64,000 nt of DNA from Cyathus striatus (lineage: Eukaryota; Basidiomycota; Agaricomycetes; Agaricales; Nidulariaceae). The DNA lies in assembly GCA_025738555.1 (NCBI GenBank), contig JAOVFP010000014.1:2604001-2668000 (forward strand), in the 5' to 3' direction. Below the pieces are notes generated by a model. That model worked only from the letters and a program-made list of their open reading frames with translations, ran no database searches and was not told the origin of the DNA. Below are positions 34,244 through 46,224 of the stretch, piece by piece (position 1 is the first letter of the stretch; each line of letters opens with the position of its first letter). Position numbers and translations under genes: made by a program.

Positions 34244-35168
34244 TGTCATGTCTTGTTCTATTCCACTAGGGACAAGAACTCCAGAGTTGATATTCTAAGA
34301 AGTGGAGTAACTCGTACACATTAGTAGGGTGCGTGGAGACAGTGAACAAGTACAGGAGTAGTGGAACATTGGCTTCAACTTGTGCGTTGTGCCCCTTGGA
34401 CTTCCAGTTCCATATTTAGAAGAAAGCGGAGTAAGTGACAAAATAGCGGAGTTGGCTCAAGGCCCAAGTGGGAGAAGGGTGTAAATGTAGTTGATTCGAA
34501 ACTGAAGTCTATCTACATTACAGGAGTAGTTTATATAGTAAACTACTTTGTCTGAATGTGTATGGAGTAATGCCCATGGGTTTGTGGCATCCTAGGGATA
34601 AGCAAACTCCATGTAATGTAGAACATGGTGAACTAGTAGTATGCCTCTAGATTATAGTCATAAGTAAAATGGCCACAGCTGGAGAACAAGGTAGGAATAT
34701 TAAAGGGAAGGAACAAGTAAACAGTTAAAAGTAAACATTAGTAAGGAAGAGTTCAATATAACAGTCTGGAGGAAATGTACTAAAAGTGGAGTAAACCTGG
34801 AATTGGCTCCAATGGTTTGGGATGATTGTCATGGATATGACACTTTGCTAAGGAGGCATACCTATGTGAAGCTCCATGGCTACTCTACAGTTGGTGGTGA
34901 GGAATATATCTACATTACAGAGCAGGGTGTGTTACTGTGGTGGCTTGGGTTTGGTGGTATGGTTGTTCATTGGGTGGGTCCCATTCTGGTAGGAGGCCAA
35001 TACTGCTTCAGAAGCAGGTGGTATCATTGAGATAACAGAACAGAGTTCCACTACTCCCATACTCATTCACTATCTCCATGCATCCTACTAATGTGTATGA
35101 GTTACTCTGCTTCTTAGAATATCAACTCCAGAGTTCTTGTCCCTAGTGGAATAGAACAGGACATGACA
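34244..35168. mobile_element. Fold-back element with about 130-bp inverted ends
   Basis: The left end (34244-34370) starts TGTCATGTCTTGTTCTATTC, and the right end (35043-35168) is its inverted copy ending GAACAGGACATGACA. Both contain CCACTAGGGACAAGAACTCC and AGTGGAGTAACTC-type blocks. The centre is unique, with no convincing frame. No target duplication is visible. Confidence 0.7.
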
Positions 35169-35324
35169 GTATTCGAAACTCACTCCCTTGGATCTTCTCA
35201 CACTTCTTATCTTTTCTCCAATGGCTACTCATACTGAGACTGCTCATCAACACAGCCACCACCAGCAAACAATCCCACTGCAAGCCTGACACAGTAATCA
35301 TTTGCTTTCTCAGCAATCTGCTGC

Positions 35325-35741
35325 TTGATGTATGGCTACCATCCCGCAACCTCTTTCTGTTTCTCATTCTCCTGTTCCAGAGTTGGCTGGTGCATTGGTC
35401 TCAAGGATTCCTGTCTCGGCCAGATGTGCTCAATGGGTGCTTCAACTAGCATTCATGTCAGCAATGCCCAACCCATGCCACTTGTTTTTCCTTTCAACCT
35501 GACGCCCATCCCACACACTACCATTGACTCCAACCCATGGGCTCCAACTCCAGGTCTAGCACCCCCTAAAGCACCTATACCTTCAGGTGCTTGGAGTGCT
35601 CCACCACCACCTCCACCCAGAGATAATGGCAATGGGGGCAATGGTTATGAATCATCTGAGGATGGCTCCAACCATGAGCCCTCTGATGGTAATTCTCAGT
35701 TTGGTGATGTTGAGGATGAAGTTCCTCCAAGCCAAGTGTGA
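35325..35741 (+). pseudogene. Pro-rich/acidic open frame, possibly gag-like
   Basis: The second half reads PIPHTTIDSNPWAPTPGLAP, a run of six prolines, then GNGYESSEDGSNHEPSDGN and an acidic end before the stop. In another frame just upstream an ATG (35331) gives MATIPQPLSVSHSPVPELAG, so the original protein probably began there and one indel near 35460 shifted the frame. Pro-rich linkers followed by acidic Ser-rich segments occur in fungal retroelement gag and other low-complexity proteins; the assignment is open. Confidence 0.35.
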
Positions 35742-36029
35742 AGCTCTATAACCTGTATTGATTATCTGCCAAGCCATCTAGATATCTATAGAGGAATAGA
35801 AAGTGTGTTGTTGTTGATAGGACATTAGTGGGAATATGGCAAGTACAGCTGTCAATGTCCCTGTTGATGAAAAGGGTTCATGGACAAATTTCAGAAACCA
35901 GTTGTGCCAATCTCTCTATCATGAGCATTCCCCCTTGTTTTTGTTTGTCCCAAATAAATATTGACAGATGTTTGCCTCTACAAAAACATAAGGAGAAATG
36001 TCTCATGATACAAGAGGATGGTTTTAGGA

Positions 36030-36344
36030 GCCTGATATTACATCTGTAATCAGCAGCGACAACTGTGACATAAATGTAAACATGGCAAAACAAAGCAATT
36101 TAACAGCCAATATAAATCCATATATGTAGTGTTATGTGAAATCTATATAATGTCTACATAGACTCCACATAGACTTTACATAGAGGATAATGTGGACTAC
36201 ATGTGGAGTTTACATGAAGATAACATGGACTCCACATGGAGTATATGGAAATTATGGACTCAACATGGAGTTTAGGTGGACTCCACCTGAAAAAAGAGGA
36301 GGTTATGTGGAGTCCACATAAACTGATGGGGGAGCATAAAGTAC
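36030..36344 (+). repeat. 313-bp dispersed repeat, copy 2
   Basis: Second copy of the repeat at 13686-13998, same orientation, from ATATTACATCTGTAATCAGC to GGGGGAGCATAAA. Outside these limits the two loci are unrelated. Confidence 0.85.
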
Positions 36345-37140
36345 TGGAGAATCCCAAAAAGGAAGGTTTGTGGGATGTAATGAACTGCCTGCCAAAAGTT
36401 GACAAGTTGGACCAGTTGGTATATCGACATGATACAATTGTTCATATCACATGCTTGTCATGTAACTAGCTGGTCACTGGTCTAACAATGAGTAAGTCAC
36501 CCATTACCAGTGTGCCAAGTCATCACATGACTTAGATCATTGGTTACATCCAGCTGTGAAAACAATTTTCGATCTTGTCTTGTCTCTGTTCTTTGTTTCT
36601 TCCCTTTCCTCCTACTTACCTGTCTGTTCAATCATGTCTCCTTCCCTCATTAACACTTCTACAGGGAATCTTTGTCAATTTATTGCAAACTTTATCAAAC
36701 CCTTCACTGTTGTAAGTCTCCTTTCTGGTAATTAATAATGCTTCTCACTCCTAGGTGTGCTGTAGGATCATTGATAAACATTTTTATGTAGACCGCCACA
36801 TTATAGGTACTGGCTGGGTTATGCTTTTGAAAACACCATACATCACACCCCCTTATATTCTTTCTCTTGCTTACACTCCCACCAACTCTTAGTCCACCTG
36901 CCCACAACTGGTATGCAGGAATGGGGGAAGGATTGTTGTTAATGGTGTGTGTCGAAGGGAAGGGCTGATTATTTTTGTATGTCACACTACTCCTTTTTGC
37001 TTACACTCTCACTGACCAATAGCTTTATGTGCACTCACTCATGTTTGGTATGACTGAAGGGGCTGAAAGGTGGTTTGTAAGAGTGTATGTTAAATAGAAG
37101 GGCCAGGATATATTAGTTAGTATACTTAGATATGTGTGTA
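36345..37140. other. Gene-free stretch
   Basis: Two related stretches, TATTCTTTCTCTTGCTTACA (about 36852) and a similar TTTTTGCTTACACTC (about 36994), start a loosely repeated segment of about 140 bp. No gene is supported. Confidence 0.35.
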
Positions 37141-38222
37141 TGTCATGAAAACTGAATTTACATTGTAAGGCCTTAAGCCTCTATTCTCACCAAAATAAAT
37201 TGTGAGATGATTTTAAGACTGTAGTAAAGACTTTATAATGTGCTTACAAGCCATTGTAAGAAGCTGACTGACACCCAAGGCTTTATGTGAAATATGAGCA
37301 TGGCACAATTGATTGTAAGGTGCTCTAAATATTAAGTACATATTTCAAGGCAGCCTGAATATTGTGCAATTATTATAGTATCTTGCAATAGATGCAAAAA
37401 ATAACTTTTAATATCAGTACATTTAGTGTATACTATACACTTTCTGTGCTGTAGTGCACTCAACGAACACTTTTTGCGATTAATATGACAAATATAATAA
37501 GATCTATACAGCTCAAGAAATAAATTAGTGACAAGATCGGTGACGATTTCCAGGTTGCAAGAGGTAACAGGTGGGTGTGTGGGCGAAATGTGGGCCTGTC
37601 TGGCTTAGTCCGGATGAGGCCGTGTTCAGTTCCGGAACTTGGGGCAGTCCGTGCCGAGGCTGCGCAAGATCCGGTGCAGGCTGACTAAACTACTTCTCTG
37701 AGAGGTATAAAAACGCTGCGTGATTGCTTGCTTTTGCGGCTTCAAACCCTGAGGTAAGGAGTGAGTAAGAGTAAGATAAAGGTAAGTCAAAGTCAAATGT
37801 ATTGGTAAGTCTTGGTACTAACCATACTAATTGTCCCAGCTACATTCTGTGCGTGTTTATAATATAGGACTGCCTGTTAGCATTAGTATTCACTATATGA
37901 TGATGATGTAATTCCTTCTAGAAATAAAAGAATATCTTTCATTTAAAACATTCAGTAACAGTTTTGCCTATTTGTCCGAATTATGCATTATGTTCCATTA
38001 CAAGCGATACAATGGGGTGAATTTTCTTGTAAGACTGCACAGTAATTCTTACAAGTCGATTACATACCAGGGCTGCCTATATTGCATTATAAGGCTCTCA
38101 GCCATAGCTTATAATACATCCTATGATTATGTGTTGCTCAATTTGCCTGGTAGATCAGCCTTTGCGTTAAGCCCTTACAATTCCCCCTAGTGCATTGGCT
38201 GGTAAACTAAACTTTTGTGACA
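37141..38222 (+). mobile_element. 1.08-kb TGTCA repeat, complete copy with TA flanks
   Basis: Begins TGTCATGAAAAC and ends CTTTTGTGACA, with TA on both sides (37139-37140 and 38223-38224). About 520 bp in, a block GCGCAAGATCCGGTGCAGGC is followed by GGTATAAAAACGCTGCG, which looks like a core promoter. TG..CA ends plus a TATA box suggest an LTR, whereas a 2-bp flank suggests a DNA element. A copy with 2-bp flanks of different sequence lies inside paralog C. Confidence 0.75.
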
Positions 38223-38559
38223 TAGTATTATACAAAATATATATCTTTTTTTTTATTCTACTGGCTGCAATTGAATCTCCTGCAATGGTAACATTTTGGT
38301 AGCCTACATACATACAGTAGTTGCAATAGACAAGTACTTAGTCTACATCTTTAAATGTGCAATTACAAGGAACTACCAAGCCATCACTTCGACTATGTCA
38401 AGCTATGTTAATCTATGAGAAGATGGCATGAGTCTATATGGATCTACATAAAGGGGACTTTCCGATAAGAGATATTCATGCTATATAACCTACATAGCTC
38501 TATATTAGTATCTCTTTTATTCCTGATGCATAAATTCTTTCCTGGTTGCCCTAGGAGAC

Positions 38560-38821
38560 GGTGTTTGTTTATTTAAAGGCTTTGTTCATCGATCTATTTA
38601 CAATAACTATGGACCCTTGCACAGCGATGTATATCAACTAACCAACCACATCAGCAACCATTGCTGTTAAAAATATCGGTCCAATTATACACTGTGTCCC
38701 ATAGTGGCCTTGTACCATCCCCTTGATCTGATACTTGATTTATATGTGCGTTCTAATCTCTATAAAACGAGACATGTCCCCTTTGGTTCCTCTGTGAAAA
38801 CAATAAAGCCACCCCCAAACT
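38560..38821 (+). promoter_or_regulatory. Conserved upstream region of copy B
   Basis: Contains GTCCAATTATACACTGTG (about 38682), CCTTGATCTGATAC and CTCTATAAAACGAGACATG (about 38757-38775), in the same order and spacing as upstream of A and D. TATAAAA lies about 60 bp before the ATG. Confidence 0.55.
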
Positions 38822-40120
38822 ATGGGTCAAATTTCTGAGGAAAAAGCATTCCTTATATCTGCTTACCTTGAGGTAAGTCCAACCCTCATGAGATTCATAA
38901 GAGTTAAAGTTAACTCTTCGACTTTAAGGAATGGGATATGGTAAGTTGCTTCAATACAGGCTGGTGGGACCATAAGATTCCAAAGTCCACATTAACCTGA
39001 AATGCAGGTCTCTTCCTGTGCCTCTTTGTAGTGATGCTGTACTTATACTTCAATCCCGCTTATAACATTGGAAGACGGAACAATCATACATCGGTAATTG
39101 AAGTTTTATATGTAAATAAAACTAGTTTAATGACGAATACTTTGAAGGTCATGATAAGCATTTCTGCTATTATGTTTTTTATCGCCACATTTCACCTTGC
39201 TATTGATTGTTACCGCATTCTCCAAGGATTCATTGATAAACGTCTCGATTCATCTGGACTAATTGCATATCTTAAGGATCGCAATGCTTGGCATTATATT
39301 CTTAGAGGCTTTCTTTTTGGAACTCAACAAATTCTCGGTAGTGCTGCAGCGGTGGGTTTCCAGTTTAAATACCTGTGTAGTGATGTTTTGAACAGACTGT
39401 TAGATATATCGTACATGGGTACTATGGAGCTACAACCGGAAGATCATTGTTTTGCCTATTCTATTACTGGTCATTAACATAAGTATGCTTTTCTCGCCAG
39501 TTGACTATACTCTAGAAAGCTCATGCTCATTTGTGATAGCTGCTGGCTCCCTTATTTGTGCTGCATATGTGGCTCAAGATTCAATATTCAGTGATACTGT
39601 ATTTGAGAGGTTGATCTGGACTTACAACTCAGTTGCCTTTTCTTTGAGTGTTATCACTGTTGGACTTATGAGCTACCGAATCTGGAGTACAAACAGAAAT
39701 ATGGCCAACTATCGTGTTGGCGAAGGTCGGCTACTATCCATTATGTGGATTCTGATAGAGTCTGCAGCTCTACAGATAGTAACGGAATTTTTAATTATGG
39801 CTTTATGCTTCTCATCTGAAAGCTCTTCATACGTTGTACTACTTGATTGGATCACACCGATAGTTGTAAGTGTTCAGTTTACGGCATGAATCTTCGTGGA
39901 TTTTAAACACTCAATTTGGATGTAGGGTATAACATTCAACTCGATCGCTGTCCGCGTAATACTCCAGTCACTCAAGGAGGCAGGAATGCAGACACAGGAT
40001 GCAAATATCCCAGTTCAAACTATCGGGAGTGTGCCTCTGCATAGCATTAGAGTAAACGTTACGAAAGAGATTCAGGATGACATGGAAGAATCTAAAAGGA
40101 CATCTGAATGCTCCGTATAG
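38822..40120 (+). pseudogene. Seven-pass membrane protein family, copy B (lost splice acceptor)
   Basis: Exons: 38822-38872, 38928-38940 (13 nt), 39008-39093, 39148-39351, 39404-39482, 39540-39865 and 39926-40120, giving 317 codons if spliced as in D. It begins MGQISEEKAFLISAYLE, has IYRTWVLWSYN at the exon 5 start, then GLMSYRIWST and SIMWILIESAALQIVTEFLI, and a polar C-terminal tail. Every exon is open, but the acceptor of intron 1 reads AA (38926-38927) where A, C and D have AG. The next AG is one base later and would shift the frame into a stop in exon 3. Intron 3 is 54 nt and open in frame, so retention would also keep the frame. Either a very recent pseudogene or a gene using a non-canonical acceptor. 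Confidence 0.75.
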
Positions 40121-42156
40121 TGACATACTAGAGATGGTTTTTTGAAGGTAAGTTGCATAATTCATCTTCATTTTTGAATACGTAATTGTTCATTAGATTT
40201 TAAACTATGATTTAGATCTGCTTTTAGGATAAGGTCCTATATGCTAAGTGGACGACAATCGCTTCGGTGGTTTACATATGGTTGTCGTTGTTGTTGGTGA
40301 CGAGGGGATACACGGTACATATGTTACTAGCTAGTGCTTAATTACGAGTTGAAAGGCGACAGCAAAGATCGTAAGAAATAAAGTAACGAGAGGGAAGTAT
40401 AATGGATTGGTGGAAAGATGCACCAGCACTTATCGAGGTAAAAATGGCGGGATGGCGAACGTAAGAGAACGTCAGGCGAAGGATTTTGCACGGACTATAG
40501 CTTCAACTTCGTCTCAACCTACGTATTCTCCCCCGAACCGACATCTTCCAACACCAGACTCCATACCAGCGGCTTTTCATCATCGACTACAAAGCCCCAA
40601 CACGGACGATCAACCCGTTCACTACTTCTGACTAAGCAACAAACGAGCTACAGTGGCCGTTGTTTCCCGGGGGAGAAGACTCTCCGAGTTCGCACGTTAA
40701 TATTGCTGTGGTAATGTCAATGGCTAACGAGCAATAAGAGTTGCAGGAAGGTAGGGTGCTGAGAAACCAGTTCTTCTGGAGATGCTGGATTATGTGTAGT
40801 TGTGAGACACGGTTGAGGGGAGAGGTCGTCGAGCACCACAGTCTCGATACCAGTTGGTTTCCTCTTCATCCTCGACTACAAGGCCCCATCAGGGACAAAT
40901 AACTCCATTACTCCTTCTCCCCCCCCTTCTCCTGAACACTTTTTCGCATGTGAGATCCTTCGAGCTCGAGCAGCGTTACAATGGCTGTTGCGATACCAGC
41001 GCGTAACGGTTGGTAGGGTTGTGAGAAACCACTGCACCTTCTCGAGACTCTGGACTTCGTGCGGCAGTGAGACGTGATTGAGGAGAGAGGTCTTCGAGTA
41101 CCGTTGTAACAGTCGCCGTACGCAGGGCGTGAGGGGGGGAAAGGAGAGTGGGTGGCAGAGATGAGAGATAACCCCATCTTCTGGAGCAGTGATACGTGGT
41201 TAAGGGATGAAGTCTAATGCAGAGCGACAGCTGCTAGGAGAGGAACGACATTCATATCATTTATCAAGCCCTACTTCGTCTTCATGACCTTGTTCCCCAC
41301 GTTCGTCTCGCCCCCCGCGCCATCCCTGTCTCGAAGTCCTCTTCCGACGTCACCTACTCCTCATCAGAATTCTCCCTGGCACAATAACAACGCCGGGCTA
41401 TAGCGTGGGTGGGGAAGCAACTTCGAATAACGTTTAACTGAGGACGAGACACAAGAGGTAGATGTTGGAGGCGGGTAGTGGAGTAGTATCTCTATTAGTA
41501 TTATAATATAAGTTGATCTAACTGCTCGAAGGTGAGGGGCGCGTACCGTCTCACCACCTGTCCCAGTTTTGTGGAAGCTCAGTCTATGACGTGGGACGAT
41601 GTACAAGAACATTTCAAGGCCAGGTTCCAAGATACGTTTACGATGCGCAAGTTGTCCTCAGTAACAGTGATTGAGGGTATGAGATGGGTGACGGGCTAGT
41701 AATCGACATTGTCACTGCACCGTGACTGAGATAAACGACTCCATTGACTAAGATTGAGAATTAGCAGAGCACCTGTTGTTCATCAGGCATGAGAATAAGC
41801 TGTGGAAAGATGTCGATGAAGATAGCTTACGTTGATGGAGATAGATGTGACAGAGTGAGATGTCGTCGATAAACAATGATAGAATGTGCTCGTCGTTGGG
41901 AGATAGTCAGGAGTAGGAGACTGCAACGATGTGGACGACGAGCAGAGTTAGAGGGCAGTGGCAGTCGCGGCAAACGAACAGAGCGTGAGAAACCGGAACG
42001 GAAATTCCCATTTAATAAGTTTCCCACACTCTGAAGGCCTCACGTTGGCTGATCCTCACAACCTTTCAGTCACCACTTCCTCCACCACTACCTTTCATCC
42101 TCCTACTTCTCTTCCCCTGCTCAATTTCTTCTAATCCTCGCGTATACATCCTACCA
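40121..42156. other. Intergenic stretch with degenerate direct repeats
   Basis: Blocks such as CATCGACTACAAAGCCCCAA (about 40578), CCTCGACTACAAGGCCCCAT (about 40872), and GTGAGACACGGTTGAGGGGA (about 40803) with GTGAGACGTGATTGAGGAGA (about 41067), recur with a spacing of about 265-295 bp, so roughly three worn copies of one unit occupy 40.5-41.3 kb. Section 41814-42003 is similar to the reverse complement of 58100-58320 (shared AACAGAGCGTGAGAAACCGG). No gene is supported until the pyrimidine-rich leader at about 42060-42150. Confidence 0.45.
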
Positions 42157-42843
42157 ATGCCCACACAACACTGTACATGCTGGCACCACTGTAAAGGCGG
42201 CAAAGACGTTTCACAACGTACATTCCGTCAACACACACGATGGCGCGCTCCACCTGAACTGCTCACCAAATTGAAAGAAGAAAAGGCGGCGTTTGAGGCG
42301 GGTACGTATGGATTTTCGCTAGGGAAGGTAGGAAGGCGTGTTGGGGAGAGGTATATGCGGTTTAGGGACGATAAGGAGAGGGAGAGGAAGGAGAAGGAGG
42401 AGAGGAGGGCTAAAGCGAGAGAGAGGAATAGGGTGAGTAGTAAAGAGTGGAAAAGGAAGAAGAGGAGGGAAATGAGGGAGATGGAGAGAGAAAAAGAGAA
42501 TGATAGGAAGACGGAGATGAATGTAAGTTATGTTTGTCTTTTCGCTGGAAGACTTACTTGTTTTCTTATCTCGATTTAGATACCATCTTCCCCCCCCTCA
42601 ACTCCCCTTCCTACTGAAATATCATCATCTCCATCAGCTCTCCTTCCACCTCCTATCACTGATATACCCAAGGTTAACACTATCCTCGCAACAGCATCAA
42701 TCGTTAGCACCCGACTTCTTCACCCCATCCCAGTCACTGCTCAGGTGGAACATTATGTACCCGCATGGGTGGCACAAGAAGCTCGTTGGCGATGCTTAGG
42801 CTGTTCCTCAAGTGATTGTTACCCTCATTGCTATACGTTCTAG
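42157..42843 (+). CDS. Two-exon Cys/Lys/Arg-rich protein, unknown function
   Basis: Exon 1 (42157-42522) and exon 2 (42580-42843) joined across a 57-nt GTAAGT..TTTAG intron give 209 residues with no disruption. The N-terminus has a Cys/His cluster (CTCWHHCKGGKDVSQRTFRQH), followed by a strongly charged helix (about residues 65-115, repeated ERE/KEK/RRK, probable coiled coil or nucleic-acid-binding), a Ser/Pro-rich linker in exon 2, and a second Cys cluster (CLGCSSSDCYPHC) at the C-terminus. A CT-rich leader ending in CCTACCAATG precedes the start, typical of fungal genes. The N-terminal C-x-C motif followed by SxRTxxxH resembles the start of proteins encoded by basidiomycete CACTA-like transposons, but the rest does not; function unknown. 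Confidence 0.6.
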
Positions 42844-43689
42844 ATCTGCTCGACGGGATTCTATGTTGCTCGAGTTAATTTCCGCGTTTTACTAATACTT
42901 ACAGATAACCGAAGATATTTTGGTAGCTCTAGCTTCTCTAAAGTCTGGTAATCGAATTATCTCAGTGGTAGAATGTTGCTAGGTGAAATGTTTGGGACTC
43001 GTATGGTGAAATAAATCTGCAACTTTAGCTTGTACGTCTACGACTTATTGATTCATAGTGATCGTCTAAGAAGAACATTACACCATACATAGTTCAAGTT
43101 GCCAAGGTGATTCAATTATCTACTTACTCCTATCTGGCGCTTCGGCGGGTTCCTGAACGGGTTCCCAGCAGATGTCCGACGAATACAAATTTGAATGAAT
43201 ACGATTCTTCCGCGAATAAGCAAAGCTTAGCTCGAAGCCTCAATTCCACGATGATTATTGCATTGCGTTGCAGCTCTCAAACACGAGGTCGTTGAGCGTT
43301 ACGCCCTCATTGCGAATAATAATCTTCCAGTATCAGAAGATAATTAGTCAGTCAGTCGCGTTGAAGAACTAATATAGATCGTCTCCTATTGAAACGAAAC
43401 ATGGAACAATGGTCAGGGTCTAATATCGTTATCACCCATTCAATAAACAAACACAGGCTAAACGTAAGCATTAAACTAGGTTTTGTTGTCCAACCCAGGT
43501 CCAACCGTCCAATTATCATTCATTTGACCTTAAAGTTTAATAATTAAGTATGGTATTTAAATGTAGTAGTGCCCACTGGCCGGGTCTCGCATCCCATAAA
43601 ATGAATGCCTAGAACATTGTTAGTGTCGCTTCTAGCGCTACCACATCTACCTTCGTGACCACCATCGTTGGACTGTCGTTGATCATCAT
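42844..43689. other. Intergenic stretch between two genes
   Basis: No exons found. A stretch near 42957 (TATCTCAGTGGTAGAATG) imitates a tRNA A box but has no matching arms. The section before 43690 contains ACATCTACCTTCGTGACC and may be the leader of the next gene. Confidence 0.4.
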
Positions 43690-45630
43690 GCCCCCACTAT
43701 TCCCTTCGTCCTCCATGCTTCCAACTGAACGTTTCATTAAGAAACGGGGCTCACAGCTGATATCGTCTATGTTCAATAATGTGTATGTCGTACTTTGCCG
43801 TTTGGATGGTCCAACTTAAGTATGATGAACTCACGACTCATTAGCTTCTATGGTATTGCTATGGTGCGTATTCACTCAACTACCACTAAAACTTCATGAT
43901 AACTTACAGCCGTCATTTGTAGTGCATGGTTTTTCAGTATTTTCGTGATCATGCACATCACGACAATCTAAATATAAAGCTAGTAGTCTACCTTCTCGCG
44001 TGAGTTTTACCACGCTTTTTCATTTCGTAATCCTAACCACCGAGTGAACGAATTCCTCTTGCAGGATATCGGCAACACTACAAGTTATATTTGTTAATAT
44101 TCAAATGTTCTACATTTTAGTGGTATCGTTTGGGAAAAACATGGAAGTAGGCGGAGATATTCATTTGTGTGTCTTTTCACTTAGCAACACTGTGGACTGT
44201 TCATTCTGATCGTTGTCATCCTGCGCAGTTCGGTACCGGTAAAGACCATATATTCTCTCTTACTACCTTCACTCAAGCCTACGCATGTACGTAGGGAAAG
44301 TACGCCAGCATTTTCCTAACCGCATTCATTGCACAAATGTCAGTACATATTTATACCGATTTCTTTGATTATTCTGATTATATGCTGCTTAAGCTTCTAT
44401 GCAACACGTATATGGGCTAGTAAGTACGACTTATTTGAATATTACTCGCACTCTTTTGAGCGGACAATTAGTTGGGAGAAATATGGGGTACACAGGAAGG
44501 AGATTGAAATTATTGGCGATTCCAGTGGTATGAGTCTTATTTCCTGTGATATTTGCTTTGAAGTACTTATTCGGTAGGTTTTGCTTTCTTCAGCACAGCT
44601 AGGTGAACACCTTACATTGTTTATCGGACTTTAGCTGATGGCGACCCTTCTATTTCGACAGGTGCCGGGCTAGGTGAGGAGTGTACACGATCAGATCTAC
44701 CCATTTCTAACGGTTATCAGCGGAAGTCATATTATTGTAGCGTTGGCTCCGCCTACTAATTTTTGTCAATATTATAACTTACGTTTATATAGGAAAATCT
44801 CCATCACGTTTGAATCATATCGAAGAAAGAGTCTGCAAATAAGGGTAAATCGCTCTGTATTTCTTTTGTGGATAGCGATATAATCCAACGTAATTTCCAG
44901 AACATCATTACAACTCAAGGGGCTGCCATGACGATCTGTGACATTGTTATAACAGCATCGATTACATATATTTTGCAAGCATCTCGTTCAGGAATTAATA
45001 GGCGGTAAGTCGGTTGGATTTCAATTGCTTACCATTTCCTGAGAATATGCTTCATAGCGCTGATTCTCTAGTGGAGAATCTTATTAAATATGCTATACAG
45101 CGGGCAGCATCGACTAGGTGAGTAATTCATGCCATTTGCTTATAATATGAAAGCTTTATCGCCACATTAGTATCTCTGGAGTTCTTACTATATTTCTGGT
45201 ACCGAAATTACTCGCCTGGACTTATGAAACCGTTAACACCTGTTTTCTAAAGTTCCACTACAATAGCAGCACCTTTTACTTGTGAGTCTTAAAATGTCAA
45301 TATGTGCTACCACGTAGACTCTAACTAATATACGTACAGCAACCTTCCATGCTTAATTAATACACATTGTAAGCATACGATTCATGTGTACGCTTGTAGT
45401 ATTTCTTATGTTGTAGTTCATGTTATGTCGGTCATATCCCTGTAAGTCACCAGCACATTCTATATAGCACAGACATGATATCAGTCCCAATTTAGATTGA
45501 TATCGCGTGAAACCATTCGTGAGCAACTTGAGCAATCTCACAATATATCGGATCTGGTACTTGCTACCCGCACTCCAGATGATGAATTGGTTTGTCTGTA
45601 TCACTTCATGAATTTCTATGTTTAACTTAT
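43690..45630 (+). CDS. DUF6534-type fungal seven-pass membrane protein (exons partly resolved)
   Basis: Several small exons read in sequence like this Agaricomycete family. After a start at 43690 (MPPLFPSSSMLPTERF) come FYGIAM (about 43845), then QYFRDHAHHDNLNIKLVVYL (about 43940-43998), matching the family's YFRxYPxD..LK block, then ISATLQVIFVNIQMFYILVV (about 44065) and HKCQYIFIPISLIILIICCL (about 44330). Best resolved are exons 44901-45004 (GAAMTICDIVITASITYILQ, then SRSGINR, the hallmark), 45058-45117 (ADSLVENLIKYAIQRAAST) and 45171-45281 (ISGVLTIFLVPKLLAWTYET). A polar tail (LVLATRTPDDEL) ends near 45625. Exon borders between 44100 and 44900 are uncertain and a frameshift may exist near 44200, so it may be damaged. 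Such proteins are thought to be membrane proteins of unknown role. Confidence 0.6.
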
Positions 45631-45899
45631 GGTATCCTCTATCTACGTAGGAGGGGTCACCGCAAGCGGGATGTATAGTTCCGCCGTGAGGCGATGGATA
45701 TCATTTCTGACCCATGTACATGATGATTTATCATAGGGTCATCGTAATATATTGTTATAATAAGTACTGTCAGTAGGTATTGGCTATAAATAATGCTTCG
45801 GTCAGTTGTATTTTATATGTAATTAGTGGACTGGTTTCGTCGACATAGCGTGATAAGGCCGATAAGCGCTCTTCCCTCCGATTGATCGATTCTCTTGGC

Positions 45900-46216
45900 A
45901 CTGCAATAGGCCGCGGCAAATGGCCACACATCAGCTAACTCCCGAGGGGCCCCCCATACTGTTTATTATAATGACACTGCTAACGTCGGGATTGCGATTG
46001 AACAGATGTGCTTACCCTCCAGAGACTTATACTCACGATACACAAGTAATCAACGTTCAACCTCTACACTACACCTCTCCAGGACCCAGAATTGTTTCCC
46101 TATACTAAACAGCTATCCTTCGTTAGCTTTACAGCCATTATGTCTTTCCCGGATCAAACTATAGTTGATATCTATTTAAAAAAATACATGCTGAAAACAA
46201 AGATGAATTGTGTATG
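45900..46216. repeat. Segmental duplication, copy 1 (downstream flank of C)
   Basis: Matches 53860-54160: both contain GACACTGCTAACGTCGGGA, then TCCCTATACTAA or TCCTATACTAAGCAGCTATC, and GCTGATATCTA followed by AAAACAAAGATGAATTGT or AAAATGAGGACAAATTGT. Each copy is followed by a minus-strand family member (C or D), so flank and gene were duplicated together. Confidence 0.8.
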
Positions 46217-46224
46217 TATCTGAG

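Noticed and set aside
42955..42975. TATCTCAGTGGTAGAATG resembling a tRNA A box
   Set aside because: No B box (GGTTCRANYCC) follows within tRNA distance and no acceptor stem pairs.
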